A program made the translations under genes and the position numbers. DNA of 32,361 bases, taken from the NCBI GenBank assembly GCA_017505725.1, contig JAFVOR010000076.1:1-32361 (forward strand), given 5' to 3'. Positions 24,318 to 32,361 of this stretch are shown here, one piece after another. Origin of the DNA: Alistipes sp. GTDB taxonomy: Bacteria; Bacteroidota; Bacteroidia; Bacteroidales; Rikenellaceae. Every line of letters begins with the position of its first letter. Position 1 is the stretch's first letter. Below the pieces are notes generated by a model. That model was not told the origin of the DNA. It searched no databases and saw only the letters and a program-made list of their open reading frames with translations.

Positions 24318-27300
24318 ATGAAAAATATTTTTAGAAGTGTTGCAGCCCTTGTCGTAGTTTTGTTCGCAGGCTGTACAACAGAACCTATTGAAGATACCAT
24401 TGCGCCAAGCGTAGATGGTGGTACTACCGTCGTGACATTCGACTTGGGCGAGAGCCGCACCTCGTTGGGTGATTTGGACGACAACAACCGTCGCAAGGTG
24501 CTTTGGAGCGCAGGCGACAAGATCGCCATCAATGGCGTAACCTCTGCCGAGGCGGTCATCAGCGAGGAGAATCCTGCTTTGGCATCGTTCTCGTTCGATG
24601 GCACATTGGCATACCCTTACAACGCACTCTACCCTGCAGCATTCTACAAGGATGAGGCTACAATCACTCTCCCTGCGACACAGGATGTAGGCGTGGGTAC
24701 ATTCGCTACAAACACACTCCCAATGGCTTCGCACATCGGCGAGGGCGAGGCGGCAACATTGCACCACATTGCTGGCGCATTGCGCTTCCGCATCAAGCAG
24801 GCGGCAGCCGAGGGTGCTGACGCTCACAAGATTCACCATTTGGAGTTCCGTGGCAACAATGGCGAGCAGTTGTCGGGCGATTTCGCTATCGACTACGCAA
24901 ACCTTTCCCTCACCTCTGCTTCAGTTGCCGAGGCTGACAAGGTTGTTGCAACCAAGGTCAACGCCAATAGCTCGAAGGAGCAGGATTTGGATGTGTTTGT
25001 GGTAGTACCGGCTCGCACCTACGAGAAGGGCTTCACTCTCCGCATCATCGACGAGAATGGCCACTATATGGATGTCAAGAGCGAGATTTCGCAGACTATC
25101 GCAAAGGGCGAGATTAAGGCTATGCCATCGGTAGAGTTTGTTCCTACGGGCACACTCGTAAATGTGGAGATTAAGAGCGCAGCCGAGCTTGTAGCATTCG
25201 CAAAGGAGTACAACACAGGTAAGTACAGTACTATCGATCCTTTCGTAGTGAACATTGCCGAGGATATCGTGTTCGACGATGCAACAAACGCTGAGTGGGA
25301 GCCAATCGGCAATGTACTTTCAGACGAGTCGACTAACTACTTTCACGGCATATTGGAAGGAAACAACCACTTGATTAAGAATTGGAAAACATCTCGCCCT
25401 CTGTTCGCCTACACAGGTAGCGGTTCGTTGATCAAGGATCTGACTATTGATGCTTCGTGCGTGCTTACAGCAAACTTCGCTGACGGAGTGGAGTATACCG
25501 CAGGTTTCGTAGGTTATCACCGCGGTGATTTGTACAACTGCGTAAACAATGCAGCTATCACGGCAACCGGTGCCTGGAGCAAAGATGCGTATGTTGCAGG
25601 TTTGGCTGGTCGAGTTGTTGTAGGTAAGGTTGAGAACTGCTCGATGAACGGTAACATCACCATCGACGAGAACTTCAAGGTTGCCGGTGCTATATATGTG
25701 GGTGGTCTTGTAGGTCGCGTGTCGAACGCTGATGGCGAGATTCTAAATTCACACTATACAGCAACAATTAGTTTTGCAGGAGGCTCTTCAGAAGCAGACA
25801 AGAAAGGTTATATCGGAGGTATCGCAGGATGCAATGCCGGTACAGTCAAAGGCTGCACCAACGGAGTGGATATGAGTGTTATTGGTTCTCACACAACAAA
25901 CTATATTAAAACCATTTACTGGGGTGGTATTGTAGGATATATCAGCGAAGATGCAACCGTAAGCGAGTGTGTGAATAACTCTATCGTAAAATTGACATAT
26001 CAGAGAAATAGCGACGCTACACGCTATCTCTATATGGGAGGTATCGCAGGCTTCGTTGATCAAAATGCAACCATAAAGGATTGCGACAACGCAGCCGAGG
26101 TTCAGAGTCGTTCGGCTTGTAAGACTATTTCGATTGGCGGTATCGTTGGTCACGCAGAGACTGACTCTGTAATCGAAGGTTGCAATAACACAAGCGTCGT
26201 ATCGGCTCGAACAAGCAGTGCAGGTTCTTACGGAGGTCGCTACCTCTCGATTGGAGGTATTATCGGAGCGTGTGAAACATCTAATGTTTCGAATGTATTG
26301 AACTCTGGTACAATTGCAGTATCGAGGAGTGAAAGCAACCTCACTGCTAACATCTGTGTAGGTGGTTGCATCGGTGAGTTGCTGACAGCTCTCGATGGTA
26401 AGAACACCGTCGCAAATAGTGGTGCATTGGAGTTCTCCGACACATCAACTAATCGCTCGTTCCTCGGAGTGGGAGGTGTTGTAGGTGTTATCAACAAGGC
26501 CGGTGCAAATCTTTCGAATGTTTCGAATAGCGGAGCTGTTGCAGACAAGGCTACTACACTACACACCAACGCATTTATCGGAGGCGTTGTAGGTCTTATC
26601 CGACACGCTGCAACCGTTTCGGGTGCAACAAACAATGGCCAGGTATCTTTTGCCGACGTCACCAAGACTCACGTAAACCTCGGTATGGGAGGTATTGTTG
26701 GAGGTGTTGGAAATTACGCCTATAGCGAAGAAGTTGTTGTTGAGACTCTTGTAACCGCACACATCGAGAACTCCATTAACAATGGTAAGGTTGTAATTAC
26801 CAAGAATGGTGTATCGCCAAACTTTGCAGCAGGAGGTGTAGTTGGAATCATCAAGGGAGCAGGTTCTTCGGTAACTAATTGCGAGAATACGGCTCACATT
26901 GACTGCCGCGTATCGAACAACGGTTACAACGACGAGGCATTGGATACAACCATTCCATCTCAATTCGACGCAAACAATGTTATCGTAGCCAACACAAGTG
27001 CTACTTGTGCAGCCGGTATAGCAGGATTCGCACTCGGTACCGAGGGCGCACCTCTTCAAATTACAAACTGCAAGAGTACAGGCACAACCTATCCTATTCA
27101 GTCGTACCGTGGTTATACAGGCGGTATCGTAGGATATGCTCGCTATGCAGCTATCGCAGATTGCAGCAACGTTACAACCGTATCGTCGGCAAACACAAGC
27201 AACCGTTGCGGTGGTATCGCAGGATACATCCACACTTCGACAATCACCAATAGTACAGCAACGTGCAAAGTCGATGGCGTTAAGAACACTTATAGTGGCG

Positions 27301-27548
27301 GTATTGCAGGAGGTATGAACGCTACATCTGCAATTAGCTCGTCGAAGTTCAACGGCACGGTGACTGCATCAGGAAACGCCGGCACAAAGTTGGGTGCTAT
27401 TGTTGCATATTCGGCAGTAGGTGCTACCATTACCGATTGCGGAGCCAAGGGTCAGATTGGTTTCACAACCAATCTTGCAAATATCACCGTAGATACATTC
27501 TGCGGCGATGCTAACGCAACTATCACAGGTTCGTATATCCTCGAATAA
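24318..27548 (+). CDS. Fimbrillin-like and GLUG-repeat surface lipoprotein
   Basis: A 1076-residue lipoprotein (lipobox LFAGC, Cys19). Residues about 35-280 follow the fimbrillin-family (Mfa-like) pattern: ESRTSLGDLDDNNRRKVLWS, GDKIAINGVTSAEAV, YPYNALYPAAFY, LHHIAGALRFRI and DVFVVVPARTYEKGFTLRI. Next comes the pre-repeat module shared with its neighbours (about 287-375: ELVAFAKEYN, AEWEPIGNV, KNWKTSRPLF, LTIDASC). About 18 GLUG-like repeats follow (393-1047), for example YVGGLVGRVS and YTGGIVGYARYAAIADCSN. The fimbrillin-type N-terminus suggests a surface or even pilus-like display, but no Mfa/Fim assembly genes are in the window. No catalytic residues are seen. It is followed by a strong hairpin. 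Confidence 0.85.
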   Translation: MKNIFRSVAALVVVLFAGCTTEPIEDTIAPSVDGGTTVVTFDLGESRTSLGDLDDNNRRKVLWSAGDKIAINGVTSAEAVISEENPALASFSFDGTLAYPYNALYPAAFYKDEATITLPATQDVGVGTFATNTLPMASHIGEGEAATLHHIAGALRFRIKQAAAEGADAHKIHHLEFRGNNGEQLSGDFAIDYANLSLTSASVAEADKVVATKVNANSSKEQDLDVFVVVPARTYEKGFTLRIIDENGHYMDVKSEISQTIAKGEIKAMPSVEFVPTGTLVNVEIKSAAELVAFAKEYNTGKYSTIDPFVVNIAEDIVFDDATNAEWEPIGNVLSDESTNYFHGILEGNNHLIKNWKTSRPLFAYTGSGSLIKDLTIDASCVLTANFADGVEYTAGFVGYHRGDLYNCVNNAAITATGAWSKDAYVAGLAGRVVVGKVENCSMNGNITIDENFKVAGAIYVGGLVGRVSNADGEILNSHYTATISFAGGSSEADKKGYIGGIAGCNAGTVKGCTNGVDMSVIGSHTTNYIKTIYWGGIVGYISEDATVSECVNNSIVKLTYQRNSDATRYLYMGGIAGFVDQNATIKDCDNAAEVQSRSACKTISIGGIVGHAETDSVIEGCNNTSVVSARTSSAGSYGGRYLSIGGIIGACETSNVSNVLNSGTIAVSRSESNLTANICVGGCIGELLTALDGKNTVANSGALEFSDTSTNRSFLGVGGVVGVINKAGANLSNVSNSGAVADKATTLHTNAFIGGVVGLIRHAATVSGATNNGQVSFADVTKTHVNLGMGGIVGGVGNYAYSEEVVVETLVTAHIENSINNGKVVITKNGVSPNFAAGGVVGIIKGAGSSVTNCENTAHIDCRVSNNGYNDEALDTTIPSQFDANNVIVANTSATCAAGIAGFALGTEGAPLQITNCKSTGTTYPIQSYRGYTGGIVGYARYAAIADCSNVTTVSSANTSNRCGGIAGYIHTSTITNSTATCKVDGVKNTYSGGIAGGMNATSAISSSKFNGTVTASGNAGTKLGAIVAYSAVGATITDCGAKGQIGFTTNLANITVDTFCGDANATITGSYILE
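25494..27458 (+). repeat. GLUG-like repeat array, copy B (about 18 units)
   Basis: Within the fimbrillin-GLUG gene, about 18 units with GG-I-V-G cores and endings such as NCVNNAAI, ECVNNSIV, DCDNAAEV, NVSNSGAV and NCENTAHI. Units are mostly 30-40 residues. The DNA cores (GGAGGTATCGCAGG, GGTGGTATCGCAGGA) recur here and are shared with copies A and C. Confidence 0.8.
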
Positions 27549-27555
27549 TTTATAT

Positions 27556-27596
27556 AAAACCCATTGTCGGGCTTTAGAAGCTCGACAATGGGTTTT
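27556..27596 (+). terminator. Strong intercistronic hairpin/terminator inside the operon
   Basis: A 19-bp stem (27556-27574 with 27578-27596, one G-U pair, 3-base loop TAG) whose right arm ends in a run of five T. It lies 7 bases after the fimbrillin-GLUG stop and 28 bases before the phosphoesterase start. It should stop or attenuate transcription, or protect the 3' end of the upstream messages. No consensus promoter is seen between it and the next gene. Confidence 0.85.
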
Positions 27597-27624
27597 TACA
27601 CAAAAGCTAATAGCTGAAAAAGAG

Positions 27625-29340
27625 ATGAAACGACTTTTAATCCCAATTTTAACCCTTCTTTTCGCTCTCGCCTGTACGCCCGACAATGGCGGTGATGGCG
27701 GAGGCTCAAACGGTGGCGGCTACAAGCCAACCGGCAAAATAACCGTCAAAGGTACGGTGTATGGTGGCGATGGACCACTCAACGATGTGGTAGTGTCGGA
27801 TGGTCTGATTTGCGTAAAGACAAATGCAAATGGCTATTTCGAGATGGATACCGACCTCGCAAATGCAAAGTTTGTGATGGTCAGCACACCTGCGGGCTAC
27901 GCTGCTCCTATTGACGAGGAGACCAAGGTACCCCTCTTCTTCCACCGCATCACCTCCGAGGAGCGCAAGGCCGATCTTTGCGTTGCTCGATTCAACCTTG
28001 TGAAGATAACCGATAGCGATCCTAATCGCTATACGATGATTATAGGTGCTGATCCTCAACCGCGTGCGTCGAGTGCTAATTTCGACAAGAACGCATACCA
28101 CGCACTCGACATCTGCAAGGATCTCTACCGCGATATGCGCGAAACTGCCGCCAACATCACCGACCGCGAGGTCTATGGTATGATGCTCGGCGACATTGTT
28201 CACGAGAATATGGGTCTGTTCACAAACTATATCAACGATGGTTTGAAGACTCTCGGATTCCCTGTATTCAATGTGATAGGCAACCACGACAACGACAAGA
28301 GCGCTGCCGACGATGTGCAGGGTCGTCGCAAGTTCGAGGAGCACTTTGGTCCAACCTACTACTCGTTCAACATCGGCAAGCAGCACTATATCGTGTTGGA
28401 CAATCTCATTATGAAGAAGGAGGGCAACAACCTCACAGCCTACGATCAGGGACTAACCGACGAGATTTGGCAGTGGATGGAGAACGATCTCCGCTATGTG
28501 GACCGCTCGACCACTATTATGGTGGCAGCACACTCGCCTATGTTTATGCTGACCGATCTCTCCGACCGCAGTCAGAGTGGCGGCACACATCACGGTAAGG
28601 ACTACTCTACCCTGCTTGCAAAGTATGCCAAGGTGCACGCTTGGGCAGGTCACACCCACACTACATTCAACTACAACTACGAGGCTGGTCACCGCTTCGA
28701 GAATATCGAGGTGCACACCCTCGCACGCTCAACAGGAGAGTTGTGGACAAACGAGTATTTGGCAAACGGTACACCACGCGGATATACCGTTGTAGAGGTC
28801 GATGGCGACGAGATTGAGTGGTACTTCAAGCCTACCGAGTATCAGACCGCCAAGTATACGGGCTCGACCAAGCCGCAGCCTACATTCGCTCATCGCGACT
28901 ACACATTCAACGAGAGTGGCGTGGCTATGCTCGATGGCAAGAAGCTCTCGGCTGATTACCAGATGAAGGTCTACGCTCCGGGCACCTACACCGACACATA
29001 CGCAAACCTCGTGGAGAACAAGGGTTCGAAATCGAAATATATCTATGTGGATGTCTTCTACTGGGACAACAAGTGGGAGAAGCCAAAGTACAACGGAGCG
29101 ACTATGTCGCAAGTGGTAGCAAAGGATGCCTATTCGTTGGCCAACTACGAGTTGAAGAACCACTACTACACCTATGGCTATACACTCAAGGAGAGCACAG
29201 ATTACTTCGATCCAAACCCGAAGGCTAAGACACTTTATCACACCCTCTTCCGAGCATACGAATCGAAGGATAGTGGCACTGGTACGGTAACAGTCAAGGA
29301 TCGCTTTGGCAACGAGTACTCGAGGACCATTTCGTGGTAA
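27625..29340 (+). CDS. Calcineurin-like metallophosphoesterase lipoprotein
   Basis: A 571-residue probable lipoprotein (signal with ALAC, Cys17, then a Gly/Asp-rich tether). It has a MetallophosN-type beta domain (about 35-125, ITVKGTVYGGDGPLNDVVVSD), a calcineurin-type catalytic domain (about 135-350) and a MetallophosC-type beta domain to the end. Metal ligands are in place: Asp143 in GADPQ, Asp190 in LGDIVHE, Asn220-His221 in GNHDND, His303 in AAHSP, and His343/His345 in GHTH. Such enzymes cleave phosphomonoesters or diesters. ATG 27625 is chosen for the signal peptide; an upstream in-frame extension would run through the hairpin. It is the near twin of the C-terminal half of the next protein. 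Substrate unknown. Confidence 0.88.
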   Translation: MKRLLIPILTLLFALACTPDNGGDGGGSNGGGYKPTGKITVKGTVYGGDGPLNDVVVSDGLICVKTNANGYFEMDTDLANAKFVMVSTPAGYAAPIDEETKVPLFFHRITSEERKADLCVARFNLVKITDSDPNRYTMIIGADPQPRASSANFDKNAYHALDICKDLYRDMRETAANITDREVYGMMLGDIVHENMGLFTNYINDGLKTLGFPVFNVIGNHDNDKSAADDVQGRRKFEEHFGPTYYSFNIGKQHYIVLDNLIMKKEGNNLTAYDQGLTDEIWQWMENDLRYVDRSTTIMVAAHSPMFMLTDLSDRSQSGGTHHGKDYSTLLAKYAKVHAWAGHTHTTFNYNYEAGHRFENIEVHTLARSTGELWTNEYLANGTPRGYTVVEVDGDEIEWYFKPTEYQTAKYTGSTKPQPTFAHRDYTFNESGVAMLDGKKLSADYQMKVYAPGTYTDTYANLVENKGSKSKYIYVDVFYWDNKWEKPKYNGATMSQVVAKDAYSLANYELKNHYYTYGYTLKESTDYFDPNPKAKTLYHTLFRAYESKDSGTGTVTVKDRFGNEYSRTISW

Positions 29341-29364
29341 GAAACCAACTAATACTCAACTTAT

Positions 29365-32220
29365 ATGAACTACATCAAGAGATTATCAATCTTTGCGATA
29401 CTCCTGCTCTCCGTCATTGCGGTGTATGCAGGTGGTATCAAGGATGCACAGCAATTGGTTGCCTTCGTGACGGCCATCAACCAGGGTGGCGACTACTCTG
29501 CCTTCAAGAACGACAAGGGCGTAGTATGTCTCGAGGCCGATATCGATATGGCGAAGGTGAAGAAGTTCCAGCCGATCAAGTCATTCGGTGGCACATTCGA
29601 TGGCCAGGGCTTCGCCTTGAAGAATTGGAAGGCGCAGAGCGGTCTCTTCCACGAGATTCTCGAGGGCGGTAAGGTGCTAAACCTCCGCATCGACGCTTCG
29701 TGCTCGATGAAGGCACAGAACAAGAGCGGTGAGTACTTCGTAGGATGGATTGCCGACATCAATAGCGGACAGATCGAGAATTGCGAAAACCACGCTCCGT
29801 TGGCTCACAAGTCGAACTACACCGACAAGGATCTCTACATCGGAGGTCTTGTAGGTTCGAATCGTTATGTCATCTACAACTGCCGCAACTATGGCGAAAT
29901 CACATCGGTTTGCATCTCGAGCAAGTTCGAGACACAGGTACTCCGCTTGGGCGGTATCGCAGGTGGTGCCTATCCAAAGAGTGTGTCTTGTGCCACAATA
30001 GCTCGTTGCGAGAATCACGGTAAGGTGGCCTACGCCGGCGATATGCCTTACGACCGCGTGGGAGGTATCGTGGGTGAGGCGTTCAAGACCACAACCAAGA
30101 TGTGTATCAATCGCGGCGCAGTATCGTCGCAGTCGAATCTCGGCGAGGAGGGCAAGATTGGCGACTCGTGGGTGGCAGGTGTTGTAGCCTACACCAAGTT
30201 CGATGTTATCTGCTGCGACAACTTCGGCACAGTATCGAGCACAGGTTGTCACCGCACAAATGCTGCGGGTATCGTGGGTATGCCTCATAGCAAGATGGTT
30301 ATTGCAGACTGCACCAACTTCGGCAAGATTGAGACATCGAACGAAAGCCCTGCGAATATGGGTGGCGTAGTGGCTACAATTCGTCGCGAGGTGCACCTTA
30401 TCAATGGCGTAAATCGTGGTCACATCTACTTTGCAGGCTCGAGCCCTCGCTCGGCATCATACATCGGAGGCGTTGTGGGTAGTATCCACACAGTACGCAC
30501 CAGCAAGACAAGTGCCTACCTCCGTCGTTGCGTAAACTATGGTAAGGTGGAGAGCCTTTCGGGCGGTAACAACTACGAGAACCACGACAACTCGATACAT
30601 ACGGGTGGTATCGTGGGCAAATCGTCGGGTACAGCTATTGCCATTGCCACCATTCTCGACTGCTACAACAAGGGTGAGGTGAAGGCTGCTACGGGTCGTA
30701 GAAACGACTTTGCAGGCCGCGTCATTGCAACCGATATCCGTGGCGAGTGGTTCGACAACAACTACGCTACCCCTTGTCAGCCAATGACCGATGGAGCAAC
30801 TCTCTATGGTCGCGTGACCGACACACAGGGCAACGCCGTAGTGGGTTGCGTGGTGTCGGATGGTAAGCAGTGCGTAACTACAAACAACGATGGCTACTAC
30901 TCGATGAAGAGTGATATGGCATCGGCTCGTTTTGTGCAGATTTCGATTCCTGCCGACTACAAGTTGCCTCACCGCAAGAGCGTGATGCAGATATTCCGCC
31001 GCATACCTCGCTACCAGCAGGCTGCCTCGGCAAACTTCTGCCTCGAGCGTCGCACCGAGCCAACCGACAAGTACACTGTGATTATGATTGGTGACCCTCA
31101 GATGCGTGGTCTTGGTCACGACGGTTCGGGTGAGCGTTACCGCGATGTGGTATTGCCCGATATCGAGAAGTTCAAGTCAACTACAAAGGGAGAGTTCTTC
31201 GCCATCAACCTCGGTGACCTGGTCTACAACTGGATGGCGGGCTACGACGACTATATGGATATCAGCACATCGTGTTCCTACCCTATGTGCCACATCATCG
31301 GTAACCACGACTACGACCAGAGCAACATACTCGAGACCGCACTCGGAACACCCTATTTCGAGGAGTACATTTCGCCAATATACTACTCTTTCAACATCGG
31401 CAAGATTCACTATGTGATGGTCAACAGCATCGTCTACAACCGTGCCGACCACACCAAGCGTTATGGCGCAGGCCTGGAGGATGAGCAGATGAAGTGGCTC
31501 GAGGAGGATTTGAAGTTCGTACCGAAGGATCACACCATCTACATCTGTGGTCACGCGCAGCTCTACAAGAAAAAGGGCACCTCGCCAAAGGGCTCCTACG
31601 GAATGTACAATGTGAACTACGAGCGATACAACAACCTGCTCAAGCAGTTCAAGCGTGTCTACTCGTGGTCGGGACACTACCACACAAATCACGGTTTTGA
31701 TTATGCCGGCAAGAAGGGCTTCGAGGATATGGGACACATCTCGGCAATTGCGGTGGCTCGTTGCAACGGTACATTGCGCTCGAACCTCGAGTTGGACAAT
31801 GACGGAACGCCAAACGGATATATGGTAGTGAATGTCGATGGCGAGAATATCGACTGGTACTACAAGACCATAGGCAAGGACCGCAGCTACCAGATGCGCG
31901 CATACTCCCCTACCCGCACAGGCGACGGATATGTCAAGGTAAACATCTGGAACTACACGCAGGGCTACTGGAGCGATGTCGAGTGGTGGGAGAATGGCAC
32001 AAAGGTTGCAACATTCGAGAAGTTCGCAGAGGCAGACCCTGACTATCTGCTTATGCACGCAACACGACTCACACACTTGAAGGGTACGGCGGCAAAATAT
32101 GCCAAACCGACCAATTCGGACTATATGTTCCGTGTGAAGCCAAGCGAGGGTGCTCGCTCGGGCGAAATCCGCGTAACAGACAACTTTGGCGTTACCTACA
32201 CCGAAAAGATTGAGTGGTAA
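29365..32220 (+). CDS. GLUG-repeat/calcineurin-like phosphoesterase fusion, exported
   Basis: A 951-residue fusion protein. The signal peptide ends VYA (about residue 22) with no lipobox. The pre-repeat module is at about 26-115 (DIDMAKVKKFQPI, GGTFDGQGFALKNW, LRIDASC). Nine GLUG-like units follow (124-439), with strikingly regular endings: NCRNYGEI, RCENHGKV, MCINRGAV, DCTNFGKI, RCVNYGKV, DCYNKGEV. MetallophosN (about 478-560), the catalytic domain (about 570-775) and a C-terminal beta domain complete it. Ligands present are Asp577 (GDPQ), Asp618 (LGDLVYN), Asn647-His648 (GNHDYD), His730 (CGHAQ) and His771/His773 (GHYH), so it should be active. It is 24 bases after the lipoprotein paralogue. 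The solenoid probably targets the enzyme to the same ligand bound by the other GLUG proteins. Confidence 0.88.
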   Translation: MNYIKRLSIFAILLLSVIAVYAGGIKDAQQLVAFVTAINQGGDYSAFKNDKGVVCLEADIDMAKVKKFQPIKSFGGTFDGQGFALKNWKAQSGLFHEILEGGKVLNLRIDASCSMKAQNKSGEYFVGWIADINSGQIENCENHAPLAHKSNYTDKDLYIGGLVGSNRYVIYNCRNYGEITSVCISSKFETQVLRLGGIAGGAYPKSVSCATIARCENHGKVAYAGDMPYDRVGGIVGEAFKTTTKMCINRGAVSSQSNLGEEGKIGDSWVAGVVAYTKFDVICCDNFGTVSSTGCHRTNAAGIVGMPHSKMVIADCTNFGKIETSNESPANMGGVVATIRREVHLINGVNRGHIYFAGSSPRSASYIGGVVGSIHTVRTSKTSAYLRRCVNYGKVESLSGGNNYENHDNSIHTGGIVGKSSGTAIAIATILDCYNKGEVKAATGRRNDFAGRVIATDIRGEWFDNNYATPCQPMTDGATLYGRVTDTQGNAVVGCVVSDGKQCVTTNNDGYYSMKSDMASARFVQISIPADYKLPHRKSVMQIFRRIPRYQQAASANFCLERRTEPTDKYTVIMIGDPQMRGLGHDGSGERYRDVVLPDIEKFKSTTKGEFFAINLGDLVYNWMAGYDDYMDISTSCSYPMCHIIGNHDYDQSNILETALGTPYFEEYISPIYYSFNIGKIHYVMVNSIVYNRADHTKRYGAGLEDEQMKWLEEDLKFVPKDHTIYICGHAQLYKKKGTSPKGSYGMYNVNYERYNNLLKQFKRVYSWSGHYHTNHGFDYAGKKGFEDMGHISAIAVARCNGTLRSNLELDNDGTPNGYMVVNVDGENIDWYYKTIGKDRSYQMRAYSPTRTGDGYVKVNIWNYTQGYWSDVEWWENGTKVATFEKFAEADPDYLLMHATRLTHLKGTAAKYAKPTNSDYMFRVKPSEGARSGEIRVTDNFGVTYTEKIEW
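29734..30681 (+). repeat. GLUG-like repeat array, copy C (nine units)
   Basis: Nine units in the fusion gene with the ending C-x-N-x-G-x-[IV/L]. Eight of nine keep the Cys, and the seventh (LINGVNRGHI) replaces it. This is the most regular of the three arrays and the best source for a consensus. Confidence 0.8.
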
Positions 32221-32361
32221 CATTCCGAGTTGAGAATTGAGAGTGGATCATTAGAAATTGCAATTTTGTTTACAACAAATGGTAAGTAATTTCTTAATGA
32301 AACTGATTCTAAGTTTACATATTGTTCGCCACTCTTATTTGATTTAGCTTGCCAATAGTAA
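32221..32361 (+). other. AT-rich end of window, no feature seen
   Basis: The last 141 bases follow the stop of the fusion gene. They contain a short palindrome (AAATTGCAATTT, about 32256-32267) followed by TTGTTT, too weak to call a terminator. No consensus promoter or convincing start of another gene is seen. Confidence 0.5.

Noticed and set aside
22305-30681. CRISPR-like array from the repeated short cores
   Set aside because: The repeats are in coding phase, short, degenerate and of irregular spacing, and they encode the GLUG protein motif.
32221-32361. Terminator or new promoter after the fusion gene
   Set aside because: Only a weak 12-base palindrome is present, and no TTTG / TAnnTTTG pair with proper spacing was found.

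Overview
The window is chromosomal DNA from a member of the Bacteroidales; Alistipes or a close relative in Rikenellaceae is my guess from general resemblance, not a proven assignment. Several things point there: a SusC/SusD-type outer-membrane pair, a fimbrillin-like lipoprotein, a Bacteroidetes-style L13 start, a SecG with a long acidic Ala/Pro tail, and a set of promoters matching the Bacteroidetes -33 TTTG / -7 TAnnTTTG pattern, several with the -33 and -7 boxes exactly 20 bases apart. No rRNA, tRNA, CRISPR array, insertion sequence or phage gene was seen. No gene-free stretch exceeds about 260 bases.

Layout. (1) 1-1953: the start of rplM (minus, cut by the window edge) diverges from an AbgB-like M20 amidohydrolase (plus). 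(2) 2017-7314, minus: an envelope operon of a large exported TPR protein, an outer-membrane beta-barrel protein and a small membrane protein with a PH-like domain. A UUCG hairpin separates it from the amidohydrolase. (3) 7469-7900, minus: a lone, AT-richer TIR-domain gene that looks acquired and seems to lack the usual catalytic glutamate. (4) 8022-11536, minus: a tight six-gene housekeeping operon (PRA-PH/MazG-like pyrophosphohydrolase, HU-CCDC81-like membrane protein, sigma-54 AAA+ regulator without a receiver domain, lptE, a small acidic protein, secG) ending at a terminator. (5) 11740-15598, plus: exported GH36 alpha-galactosidase, engB and prs, ending in a strong terminator.

(6) 15707-32220, plus: the accessory locus that is the most interesting part. 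A perfect promoter leads into a SusC-like TonB-dependent transporter, a SusD-like lipoprotein, a BACON-GLUG lipoprotein, a 45-residue acidic peptide, a fimbrillin-GLUG lipoprotein, then (after a strong intercistronic hairpin) a calcineurin-like phosphoesterase lipoprotein and a GLUG-phosphoesterase fusion. Three of the seven proteins share a pre-repeat module followed by 9 to 18 GLUG-like repeats with stacked Cys/Asn positions. Two share a complete MetallophosN-Metallophos-MetallophosC architecture. There are no glycoside hydrolases, lyases or regulators in the operon. My inference is a surface machine that binds a phosphate-containing polymer or matrix through GLUG solenoids, cleaves phosphoesters at the cell surface and imports the product through SusC/D. 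An adhesin-like role is the main alternative.
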